From the NCBI GenBank assembly GCA_963766195.1, contig CAVXYY010000004.1:286176-350175 (forward strand): 64,000 nucleotides of DNA, written 5' to 3'. The position numbers and the translations under genes are program-made. Shown here one piece after another: positions 35,599-43,939 of this stretch (position 1 is its first letter; each line of letters starts with the position of its first letter). The notes under the pieces were generated by a model. It did not search any database, was not told the origin of the DNA, and saw nothing but the letters and a program-made list of their open reading frames with translations. The stretch comes from JAHEFT01 sp963766195. GTDB taxonomy: Bacteria; Pseudomonadota; Gammaproteobacteria; Xanthomonadales; SZUA-36.

Positions 35599-38178
35599 AT
35601 GGCCGAACTCGCCAAAGAAGTGCTACAGGTAAACCTCGAAGACGAAATGCGCAAGTCCTACCTGGACTACGCGATGAGCGTGATCGTCGGGCGCGCACTT
35701 CCCGATGTCAGGGACGGGCTCAAGCCTGTGCACCGCCGCGTTTTATTTGCCATGAGCGTGCTGGGTAACGACTGGAACAAGGCCTATAAAAAATCCGCCA
35801 GGGTCGTGGGTGATGTGATCGGTAAATACCATCCACACGGCGATACCGCGGTATATGACACCATCGTGCGAATGGCCCAGCCTTTCGCCATGCGCTATAT
35901 GCTGGTGGACGGCCAGGGCAACTTCGGCTCAGTGGATGGTGATGCGGCGGCCGCAATGCGGTACACCGAAGTGCGCATGTCCCGCCTGGCGCATGAATTG
36001 CTTTCCGACCTGGAAAAGGAAACCGTCGATTTCACCCCGAATTACGACGAAACGGAACTCGAACCGCGGGTTATGCCAACCCGCGTGCCCAATCTCCTGA
36101 TTAACGGTTCTGCCGGTATCGCGGTGGGTATGGCGACCAATATACCGCCCCACAACCTCAACGAAGTCATCAACGCCACCATCGCCCTGATCGACAACCC
36201 GGAGCTTTCGGTTGCAGACCTGATGCAGCATCTGCCCGGTCCTGACTTTCCAACTGCCGGGTTGATCAACGGCGCCCAGGGTATCCACGAGGCTTACCAT
36301 ACGGGTCGCGGCCGCATCTACATGCGCGCCCGTTCGCATATCGAAACCAATGAATCATCCGGCAAGCAGGCCATCATTGTCACCGAACTTCCCTACCAGG
36401 TGAACAAGGCCCGGCTGCTGGAAAAAATCGCCGAACTGGTCAAGGATAAGAAACTCGAGGGCATAACGGAACTGCGGGACGAATCCGACAAGGACGGCAT
36501 GCGCGTGGTGATTGAGCTGCGCCGCGGCGATGTTCCGGAAGTCGTGCTGAATAATCTTTTCAAGCATACCGCGATGCAAAGCGTTTTCGGCATCAACATG
36601 GTCGCCCTGGTTGAAGGCCAGCCCCGCCTGTTGAACCTGCATCAAATCCTGAGTGCGTTTATCGGGCACCGCCGTGAAGTAGTGACCCGCCGCACCCTGT
36701 TCGACTTGCGCAAAGCCCGCGACAGGGCCCACGTACTGGAAGGAATGACGGTTGCCCTGGCGAATCTTGACGATGTCATCGAACTGATCAAGGCGTCTTC
36801 AACCCCGGCCGAAGCCAAAACCCGCCTGTTGGCGCGGATTTGGGAACCCGGCCTGGTCAAAGCCATGCTGGGGCAGGGCGGTGGTGAAACGTCGCGCCCG
36901 GAAGACCTCGAGGCGCAATACGGTTTGCAGGCTGAAGGTTACCAGCTGTCACCCATCCAGGCGCAGGAAATCCTGAACATGCGCCTGCACCGCCTGACCG
37001 GACTCGAGCAGGAAAAACTGACCAAAGAATACGAGGAAATACTGGCAAATATCCTGGAGTTGTTGCTGATCCTTTCAGAACCGGCACGCCTGATGGAGGT
37101 GATCCGGGAAGAACTCGCGGCCATCCTGGAACAGTTTGGTGACGTCCGGCGCACGGAGATCCTGGAGCACAGGCTCGACCTGAGCCTGGAAGACCTGATC
37201 ACCGAGGAAAACGTCGTGGTTACGTTGTCGCACGGCGGTTATGCCAAGTCGCAGCCGCTCGACCGGTACCAGTCCCAGCGCCGCGGCGGTACCGGTAAAT
37301 CAGCCACGAAAATCAAGGACGAGGATTTTATCGAACGTCTGTTTGTCGCCAATACTCACGATATGCTGCTGTGCTTCACCAGCCGCGGCAAGATTCACTG
37401 GCTGAAGGTGTACGAGTTGCCCCAGGCCAGCCACGTCAGCCGGGGCAAACCCATTGTCAACCTTTTGCCGCTGGAGAAGGATGAGCGGGTCAACGCCGTT
37501 TTACCGGTGCGTGAATATCCAGACGACCTGTTCGTGTTTTTCGCAACCCGCAACGGTATTGTCAAAAAGACGCCTTTATCCGAATTTTCCAGGCCCCGCG
37601 CCAACGGAATCTGGGCGATTGATCTGCCGGATGGCGATGAACTGGTCAACGTCAGCCTGACGGACGGCCAGCAGGACATCATGCTGTTCGCCAGTACCGG
37701 AAAATGTATCCGTTTCGCCGAGAGCGATGTCCGCTCCATGGGACGTGTTGCCCGGGGCGTCATTGGAATCCGTGTTCCGAAGGGTCACCAGGTTGTTTCG
37801 ATGCTGGTAGTCGGCGAAGGTGACGTGCTTACGGTCACCGAGAACGGTTTTGGCAAACGTACCGCAATGGAAGACTTTCCGCGCCAGGGCCGCGGTGGCC
37901 AGGGCGTGATTGGTATCGCAACGTCCGAGCGCAACGGCGCCCTGATATCGGCGATCCAGGTGAGTAGCGAAGATGACATCATGCTGATTTCCGATGGCGG
38001 ATCACTGGTGCGAACCAATGCCGGTGAAATATCCACGCTGGGCAGAAATACCCAGGGCGTCACGCTGATCCGTCTGCGCCAGGAAGAGAAACTGGTTGGG
38101 CTTGCGCGGATCGAACCGGAAGCCGAAGTCGAAGGCGAAGAAGAAGGCGAGGACGCTGAAGAAGGCGAGACTCTTTAA
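35599..38178 (+). CDS. gyrA: DNA gyrase subunit A
   Basis: The DNA-cutting and rejoining subunit of gyrase (A2B2), which adds negative supercoils. The 859-residue protein is intact. The active tyrosine is Tyr122 (MRYTEVRM). The quinolone-determining region reads HPHGDTAVYDTIVR: residue 83 is Thr instead of the Ser of E. coli, and Asp87 is kept. The C-terminal wrapping domain carries a GyrA box (QRRGGTG), which identifies it as GyrA rather than ParC, and ends in an acidic tail. CGGAGA lies upstream of the ATG. The last four bases overlap the end of the convergent heme-protein gene. Confidence 0.97.
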   Translation: MAELAKEVLQVNLEDEMRKSYLDYAMSVIVGRALPDVRDGLKPVHRRVLFAMSVLGNDWNKAYKKSARVVGDVIGKYHPHGDTAVYDTIVRMAQPFAMRYMLVDGQGNFGSVDGDAAAAMRYTEVRMSRLAHELLSDLEKETVDFTPNYDETELEPRVMPTRVPNLLINGSAGIAVGMATNIPPHNLNEVINATIALIDNPELSVADLMQHLPGPDFPTAGLINGAQGIHEAYHTGRGRIYMRARSHIETNESSGKQAIIVTELPYQVNKARLLEKIAELVKDKKLEGITELRDESDKDGMRVVIELRRGDVPEVVLNNLFKHTAMQSVFGINMVALVEGQPRLLNLHQILSAFIGHRREVVTRRTLFDLRKARDRAHVLEGMTVALANLDDVIELIKASSTPAEAKTRLLARIWEPGLVKAMLGQGGGETSRPEDLEAQYGLQAEGYQLSPIQAQEILNMRLHRLTGLEQEKLTKEYEEILANILELLLILSEPARLMEVIREELAAILEQFGDVRRTEILEHRLDLSLEDLITEENVVVTLSHGGYAKSQPLDRYQSQRRGGTGKSATKIKDEDFIERLFVANTHDMLLCFTSRGKIHWLKVYELPQASHVSRGKPIVNLLPLEKDERVNAVLPVREYPDDLFVFFATRNGIVKKTPLSEFSRPRANGIWAIDLPDGDELVNVSLTDGQQDIMLFASTGKCIRFAESDVRSMGRVARGVIGIRVPKGHQVVSMLVVGEGDVLTVTENGFGKRTAMEDFPRQGRGGQGVIGIATSERNGALISAIQVSSEDDIMLISDGGSLVRTNAGEISTLGRNTQGVTLIRLRQEEKLVGLARIEPEAEVEGEEEGEDAEEGETL

Positions 38179-38760
38179 TCCGGCTCCAACAGTCGGGTAA
38201 CGACGAAAGCGCCGCGCAAATCACCCACGTTGAATCCGGTGGCCTTGTCGCCGGGGTAAAGCTCCGCGAGTTTTTCCGCGACCGGCGGTGCGATATTGAC
38301 GCCATGACATTGCAGGCAAAGTCCGCGCGGTTGGAATGGCCTTCATGAATCGGAATTCCGGGCCATTTCCGGTCTGGGCAATTTCATGCCAGGTGAGTGT
38401 GCCCGGATCTTCGCCGGCCAGTTTCCTGGCTTCAAACGTTTCCAGTACTGCTGCTTGCCATTCGTTGGGCGCATTGGCCGGATTCCGGTTTCGGGTGCTG
38501 ACCCTGGACAGGTCTACGTTGTTTGCCAGTGAGACTTCCTGGCCGATGACCAGTGCCTTGGTGTTGCAAACTTCGAGGGCTTCGATCGCACCGCCGGCGT
38601 GCATCGCCGCCATCAATTCTGACTTCAGCGCCCCGGCATATTCCTTTGTTGCCTCGATCGCCCAGTCCAGTTCGGCCGATTCGTCGTACGCGGCGGCAAC
38701 GCCCGGTACCAAAACGGCAATGCACAAGGTCAGTAATGTTTTCTTCAGGCTCACTCGCAA
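38175..38760 (-). CDS. DUF3365 exported c-type heme protein (one frameshift)
   Basis: An exported protein of the DUF3365/Tll0287-like family with a single heme c. It starts with a signal peptide (TLLTLCIAVLVPGVAAAY; TTG at 38760 or GTG at 38754). The middle matches the family (ALEVCNTKALVIGQEVS; RNRNPANAPNEWQ). After a frame change near 38312 the C terminus becomes ARLCLQCHGVNIAPPVAEKL, giving the CxxCH heme-attachment site, and ends GDLRGAFVVTRLLEPD. Without the repair the heme site would be lost. Probable periplasmic electron carrier or heme-based sensor module. It overlaps gyrA tail-to-tail by four bases. Confidence 0.82.
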
Positions 38761-38767
38761 GTCCTGC

Positions 38768-39205
38768 TCAAGGATCGACGATTATCTCCGAACTCAATTG
38801 AGTCGCAGCCGTAAGTGAATTGGTCACCAGGCAAACATGGTCGGATTTTTCGATCAACCGTTCGGCCTTGTGCGCATCTGTGCCGGGTGGAACGTGAAGA
38901 ATGACCCGGACATGAAATTCGGTGAAGCGGGTGACACCGTCCACGCGGTCCAGTACGCCGTCCACTTTGCACTGAACTGAATTCCATTCAAAGTGCGAAC
39001 CGCGCGCAACCGCGCGGAACGTCAGAATGAAACAGTCTGCCACCGCTGCGACCAGGAAGGTCTCCGGCGACCACAGGTTGCCGGGCCCGCCAAATTCAGC
39101 GGGGGCCAGGGAGGGAAGTGTTTTCAGGCCGTTGCTGCTGACGTTGATAACGCCTTCTGCCGGCGCATCAGCCTTGACAACGTAATGATGAGGGTAGTCC
39201 TGCAT
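38768..39205 (-). CDS. OsmC-family peroxidase-like protein
   Basis: A 145-residue OsmC/Ohr superfamily protein. The two redox cysteines are in VAAVADCFILTFRAVA and KSDHVCLVTNSL, the usual spacing for thiol-dependent hydroperoxide reduction. The fold opening (HHYVVKADAPAEGVINVSSN) fits the OsmC/YhfA side more than Ohr. An AGGA sequence precedes the ATG. It is seven bases upstream of the heme protein gene and downstream of the peroxiredoxin gene, forming a small redox-defence run. Confidence 0.88.
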   Translation of the reverse strand: MQDYPHHYVVKADAPAEGVINVSSNGLKTLPSLAPAEFGGPGNLWSPETFLVAAVADCFILTFRAVARGSHFEWNSVQCKVDGVLDRVDGVTRFTEFHVRVILHVPPGTDAHKAERLIEKSDHVCLVTNSLTAATQLSSEIIVDP

Positions 39206-39279
39206 GGCTGTTCCTGCTGTCTTGCGTACCGTGATTATTCGCCGTCATGGCGAGTGATCAACTGATCGAAATCATCGTT

Positions 39280-39760
39280 TCAAAGGCTGGCGAGTACGTG
39301 CTCGGCGCTGCTGACGCGGAATTCGCCGGGGCTTTCGACAAAAAGCTTCGATACCACACCATCCTCGGCAACCAGCGCAAAACGCTGGGAACGCATGCCC
39401 ATGCCGAAGGCCCTTGCATCGAGTTCCAGGCCCAGGGCCCTGGCGAAGTCGCCGTTTCCATCAGCCAGCATCAGGATGTTTCCTGCACCTGCGCTTTTGC
39501 CCCAGGCGTTCATGACGAAGACGTCATTAACCGCGACAAACGCGATGGTGTCGACACCCTTGGCGAATAGTTGTGCGGCAAGATCGACATAGCCGGGTAG
39601 GTGCCTGACCGAACAGGTTGGCGTAAAAGCGCCCGGAACCGAAACCAGGACTACTTTTTTGCCGGCAAAAATTTCCGCCGTGGTTACAGGAACCGGGCCT
39701 TGTTCGCCCATGGTCGTCAGAGTGGCTTCAGGCATCCGGTCACCGGTCTTGAATCGTCAT
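39280..39760 (-). CDS. Peroxiredoxin, Prx5-like (one frameshift near start)
   Basis: A thiol peroxidase of the atypical Prx5 family that reduces hydroperoxides with glutathione or thioredoxin. The peroxidatic cysteine is in VPGAFTPTCSVRHLPGY, followed by FVAVNDVFVMNAWGK and LGLELDARAFGMGMRSQRF, shown here in part. An internal ATG at 39735 would give a clean frame, but a strong GGAAGGAG lies seven bases ahead of an ATG at 39760, and the bases between restore the family's usual opening (MTIQ-GDRMPEATLTTMGEQ) once a one-base indel is allowed. I therefore take 39760 as the start. Confidence 0.88.
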
Positions 39761-39845
39761 ATTGATGCTCCTTCCATGCATGTTTTACCAACATGGGAAC
39801 AGTCCGGCAAAAATACAAGGAGGGAGGAGCGGAAGTGCAGAACGA

Positions 39846-40213
39846 TCAGGCGGCCATGGCCTCGGAAATCGCGGTTAAAAGGATGTTCGGGTTGACCGGC
39901 TTGGTGACATATTCACGGGCTCCCTGGCGCAAACCCCAGGCGCGATCGGACTCACCATCCTTGCTGGATACGAAAATAACCGGAATGTGCCGGGTGCGTT
40001 CTTCCGCGGCCGAGTTGCCGTTTTGCCTGGTAGCCGCTCATGCCGGGCATCACGATATCCATCAGGATGACTTCGGGACATTCACAGCCTGCGAGTTCAA
40101 TGGCTTGCTCACCGGACAGCGCGGTAACGATCTGATGACCGCCGCTGTTCAACGATCTGGCGCAGCTGGTAAAGCTGCGTTGGCGAGTCATCGACGATGA
40201 GTACTTTAGACAT
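39846..40213 (-). CDS. PilH-like single-domain response regulator (two frameshifts)
   Basis: A CheY-type receiver protein of about 121 residues. The frames join as SKVLIVDDSPTQLYQLRQIV, then GGHQIVTALSGEQAIELAG, PEVILMDIVMPGMSGYQA with the phospho-acceptor Asp, then HIPVIFVSSKDGESDRAWGL and the conserved Lys in YVTKPVNPNILLTAI. Changes fall near 40145 and 40020. The sequence pattern is close to PilH/PilG of type IV pilus (twitching) chemosensory systems, but no other pil genes are near. A GGGAGC precedes the ATG. Confidence 0.8.
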
Positions 40214-40288
40214 GGTAGCTCCCGCGTCCTTCGAATGTTTCATCTGCCCAGGCAGTAGTATGCCGTAAATCAATGATATTTGGAAAGA

Positions 40289-41303
40289 TCAATCTTCCAA
40301 ATCCGCAATTTTCACGACGGTTCGCCCGAGTGACCGGCCTTCCATCATGTCATCGAACACGGTATTCATGGTTTCCAGGGTGACTTCGTGCGTGATGATT
40401 TCGTTGAGCAGGGGCGGTTTCCACTCGTGGCCGAGACGGTTCCAGAGCATGCGGCGCATTTCGATCGGGCAATTCGCCGAGCTGATACCCAGCAGGCTGA
40501 CGCCTCTGAGAATCATCGGGAACACGGTTGTGTTCAGGCCGTGCCCGCCGGCCATGCCACAACAGGCGATATTGCCCCACAGGTCAATTACCCTGCTGAT
40601 TCCCGCGAGCATGTCGCCACCGACGCTGTCAATGCAACCGGCCCAACTGGTTTTCTCCAGCGGTTTTTGCCCCCAGTGCAGGTCGTGCCGGGAAATACAC
40701 TGGCGGGCGCCGAGGTGTTCCAGCCAGTCAAATTCTTCCACTTTGCCGGTAATTGCATGTGCTTCGTAGCCGGCAGCGGTCAACAGGTTGATGGCAACGG
40801 TTCCCACGCCGCCGCTGGCCCCGGTTACAACGATGGGCCCCATGTCGGGTCGTCTGTCCGCAAGCTTCCATCCGGTAGAGACTCATGGCCGCCGTGAACC
40901 CGGCAGTGCCCAGCCCCATGGCTTCACGCATGCTGAGGGTTTCGGGCAGGGGTACGACGATGTCACTGGATAAGCGCAGGTATTCTGAATATCCGCCGTC
41001 GCGGACTTCAGACAGGCCGCTGCCGTTAGCCAGCACCCGGTCGCCCACTTCAACCTGGTCGCAGCTTGATTCAACCACCACGCCGGCGACGTCAATACCA
41101 CCGGTCAGCGGGTAACGCCTGAGGATCTTTCCCTTTCCGGTGGCGGCCAGGGCGTCCTTGAAATTGATTCCGGACCATGCCACCTGGATGGTGACTTCGC
41201 CTTCACTGAGGTCGTCCAGCGTGACATCTTCGATGCCGGACCGGTAGCCTTCTTCATCGTCGTGGATGCGAAAAGCTCTGAATTTCCCGGGTACGTTACT
41301 CAT
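40289..41303 (-). CDS. AcuI/YhdH-family NADPH oxidoreductase (one frameshift)
   Basis: A medium-chain dehydrogenase/reductase similar to acrylyl-CoA reductase AcuI and E. coli YhdH. The N-terminal half shows SGINFKDALAATGKGKI and GGIDVAGVV; after a frame change near 40865 the Rossmann motif VVTGASGGVGTVAINLL appears, then CIDSVGGDMLAGI and CGMAGGHGLNTTVFPMILRG, matching the family to the end (SLGRTVVKIAD). About 332 residues. AcuI detoxifies acryloyl-CoA, for example from DMSP breakdown or 3-hydroxypropionate; whether this enzyme does so is inference. It is 12 bases downstream of lpd and is likely part of that operon. Confidence 0.86.
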
Positions 41304-41315
41304 TTTTGTTCTCCG

Positions 41316-42743
41316 TCAATTTCCGCGGTGTATGGCCCTGCCGTCCAGGTGCAGGGCGGCTTCGTGGACCGCTTCGGACAGCGTCGGGTGTGCATGGATG
41401 ATGCGGGCCAGGTCTTCGCTCGAGCCCTGGAATTCCATGGCAACAACACATTCCGAGATCAGTTCCGAAGCGTTGGCTCCAAAAATATGCACGCCCAGTA
41501 TTTCGTCCGTTTCGGCGTCAGCCAGCATCTTGACCATACCGGTGGGCTGCCCGCCGGCGAGTGCCCGGCCGTTGGCCGCAAACGGGAATGAGCCTGCTCG
41601 GTAGCCGACGCCGGCTGCCTCCAGTTCCTGTTCGGTTTTGCCTACCCAGGCGATCTCCGGGTCGGTGTAAACAACCCAGGGCACCGTGTCGAAATGGATG
41701 TGCGCCGGTTTGCCGGCAATCATTTCCGCAACGGCCACGCCTTCTTCCGACGCCTTGTGGGCCAGCATCGGACCGCGAACACAATCGCCGATGGCCCAGA
41801 CTCCCGGCGCACTGGTTCTGGAGTGGTCATCTACTTCGATCTGGCCCCGGTCGGTCAGGCGGACGCCGGAATCCTCGCCCAGCAATCCGTCCGTATACGG
41901 CTTGCGGCCGACACTGACCAACAGGCGGTCAAACGTGTGCTTGCTCTCACCCTTGGCGTCTTCAACCGTAACGTTGACTTTGCCCTTGCTGACGTCAGCG
42001 CCTTTTACCAGCGTACCCAAGCGCACGTCCAGTCCCTGTTTCTTGAATTCACGGGCCGCCAGTTTGCTGATGTCTTTGTCGGCCATTGCAAGAAAATCGG
42101 GCAGGGCTTCGAGCAAGGTGACCTTCGAGCCGAGCCGGCTCCAGACCGAACCCAGTTCCAGCCCGATGACGCCGGCGCCGATCACGCCCAGGTTTCCGGG
42201 CACGTCGTTGAAATCCAGGGCGCCCACGTTATCAACAATAACTTTGCCGTCCACTTCCACATTGGGAATCTGGATGGGGACGGAGCCGGATGCGAGGATG
42301 ACGTTATCCGCCTGCAGACTGACTTTTTCGCCGCCATCAGCAGGAGTGACTTCCACCTGTCTTTCCGCGTTCAGCTGGCCTTTACCGTGAAAGAACGTGA
42401 CCTTGTTCGCTTTCAGTAACTGGCTGACCCCACCGGTCAGTTTTTTCACCACGCCTTCCTTGCGCGCGATCATGGTCGGCACATCAATCCCGGCATCCTT
42501 CACGCTGATGCCGTGTGCCCCGAAATCATGCTGCAAGTGGTGAAAGTGCTTGCTTGAATCCAGCAAGGCCTTGGAAGGAATGCAGCCAACGTTCAGGCAC
42601 GTGCCGCCGGGGGAAGCTTTGCCGTCGCGGTCTGAATACATATCGATGCAGGCCGTCTTCAGGCCCAGTTGCGCTGCACGAATTGCCGACACGTAACCGC
42701 CGGGACCTCCGCCGATTACGATCACATCAAATTTTTCTGCCAT
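41316..42743 (-). CDS. lpdA: Dihydrolipoyl dehydrogenase (E3)
   Basis: Reoxidises the dihydrolipoyl group of the 2-oxoglutarate dehydrogenase complex (and possibly others) with NAD. The 475-residue flavoprotein has the FAD motif VIGGGPGGYVSAIRAAQLG, the redox disulfide GGTCLNVGCIPSKALL, the NAD motif IGAGVIGLELGSVW and the C-terminal catalytic HAHPTLSEAVHEAAL. Intact; 25 bases separate it from sucB upstream. Confidence 0.97.
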   Translation of the reverse strand: MAEKFDVIVIGGGPGGYVSAIRAAQLGLKTACIDMYSDRDGKASPGGTCLNVGCIPSKALLDSSKHFHHLQHDFGAHGISVKDAGIDVPTMIARKEGVVKKLTGGVSQLLKANKVTFFHGKGQLNAERQVEVTPADGGEKVSLQADNVILASGSVPIQIPNVEVDGKVIVDNVGALDFNDVPGNLGVIGAGVIGLELGSVWSRLGSKVTLLEALPDFLAMADKDISKLAAREFKKQGLDVRLGTLVKGADVSKGKVNVTVEDAKGESKHTFDRLLVSVGRKPYTDGLLGEDSGVRLTDRGQIEVDDHSRTSAPGVWAIGDCVRGPMLAHKASEEGVAVAEMIAGKPAHIHFDTVPWVVYTDPEIAWVGKTEQELEAAGVGYRAGSFPFAANGRALAGGQPTGMVKMLADAETDEILGVHIFGANASELISECVVAMEFQGSSEDLARIIHAHPTLSEAVHEAALHLDGRAIHRGN

Positions 42744-42768
42744 GTTTTCCTTCCTGAAGGTTCCTTAA

Positions 42769-43920
42769 TCAGAGCCCGAGCAAAAGTCTGGCCGGGTCTT
42801 CAAGTGTTTCTTTCACCGCGACCAGGAACTGGACCGCGTCCTTGCCGTCAATGAGGCGATGGTCGTAGCTGATGGCCAGGTACATCATTGGCCGCGCAAC
42901 GATTTCTCCGTCGACGACAACCGGACGTTCCTTGATCGTGTGCATGCCCAGGATCGCGCTCTGCGGCGGGTTCAGCAGCGGGGTCGAAACCAGCGAGCCG
43001 AATACACCGCCGTTGGTGATCGAGAAAGTGCCGCCCTGCAGGTCTTCCAGGGTGATCGAACCATCTCGGGCTTTTTGCGCGAAGTGGGCAATGGCCAGCT
43101 CAATCTCGGCCAGGCTCATGTTTTCCGCATTGCGAAGTACCGGGACCATCAGGCCCCTGTCGGTGGAGACGGCGATCCCGATATCCTGGAAATTGTGATA
43201 AACGATGTCACCGCCGTCCAGCGAGGCATTCACCACCGGGTGTTTGCGCAGCGCTTCGCTGCAGGCTTTGACGAAGAACGACATGAGGCCGAGCTTGATG
43301 CCGTGTTGCTTGGTGAAGAGATCCTGGTATTTCCGCCGCAGGTCCATCACGGCCTTGAGGTCCACCTCGTTGAATGAAGTCAGGATGGCGGCCGTATTCT
43401 GGGCTTCTTTCATACGCTCAGCGATGCGGCTGCGCAGACGGGTCATCTTGACGCGCTCTTCCTGTCGCGAACCACCGCCCTTGATGAAATTGAGCACATC
43501 ACCCTTGGTGACGCGTCCGCCCCGGCCGGTGCCTTCAAGGCTGGCGGGATCGACTTTTTCTTCCTCGGCAACACGTCGTGCAGCAGGGCTCAACCGGGGT
43601 GAATCCGTTGGTTTTGGATCTGCAACCGCCGGTGTTTCCGGGCTGGCAGCAGGCTCAGTCGCGGCAGGCGGGGCCGCAACGGCCCCTTCCTTGATGATGG
43701 CGATCACCTGGTCGCTGTTCACGGTGTCGCCTTCGGCGGCGAGAATTTCCACCAGTGTCCCGTCAACCGGCGCCGGAACCTCCAGCACCACCTTGTCGGT
43801 CTCCAGGTCAACCAGGTTTTCATCGCGACGGATGGTTTCTCCCGGTTTCTTGTGCCAACTGGCAATGGTTGCATCCTCGACGGACTCCGGCAGTACAGGT
43901 ACTTTTACTTGGATGGTCAT
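42769..43920 (-). CDS. sucB: 2-oxoglutarate dehydrogenase E2, dihydrolipoyllysine succinyltransferase
   Basis: The core of the 2-oxoglutarate dehydrogenase complex. The 383-residue protein has one lipoyl domain (lipoyl lysine in DLETDKVVLEVPAP, about residue 43), an Ala/Pro-rich linker, the E3-binding domain (SPAARRVAEEEKVD to GRGGRVTKGDVL) and the catalytic acyltransferase domain ending SYDHRLIDGKDAVQFLV with the active His and Asp. Intact. It is 19 bases after sucA and 25 bases before lpd, so the three are one operon. Confidence 0.97.
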   Translation of the reverse strand: MTIQVKVPVLPESVEDATIASWHKKPGETIRRDENLVDLETDKVVLEVPAPVDGTLVEILAAEGDTVNSDQVIAIIKEGAVAAPPAATEPAASPETPAVADPKPTDSPRLSPAARRVAEEEKVDPASLEGTGRGGRVTKGDVLNFIKGGGSRQEERVKMTRLRSRIAERMKEAQNTAAILTSFNEVDLKAVMDLRRKYQDLFTKQHGIKLGLMSFFVKACSEALRKHPVVNASLDGGDIVYHNFQDIGIAVSTDRGLMVPVLRNAENMSLAEIELAIAHFAQKARDGSITLEDLQGGTFSITNGGVFGSLVSTPLLNPPQSAILGMHTIKERPVVVDGEIVARPMMYLAISYDHRLIDGKDAVQFLVAVKETLEDPARLLLGL

Positions 43921-43939
43921 GTAAAGATTCCAGTTAAGT

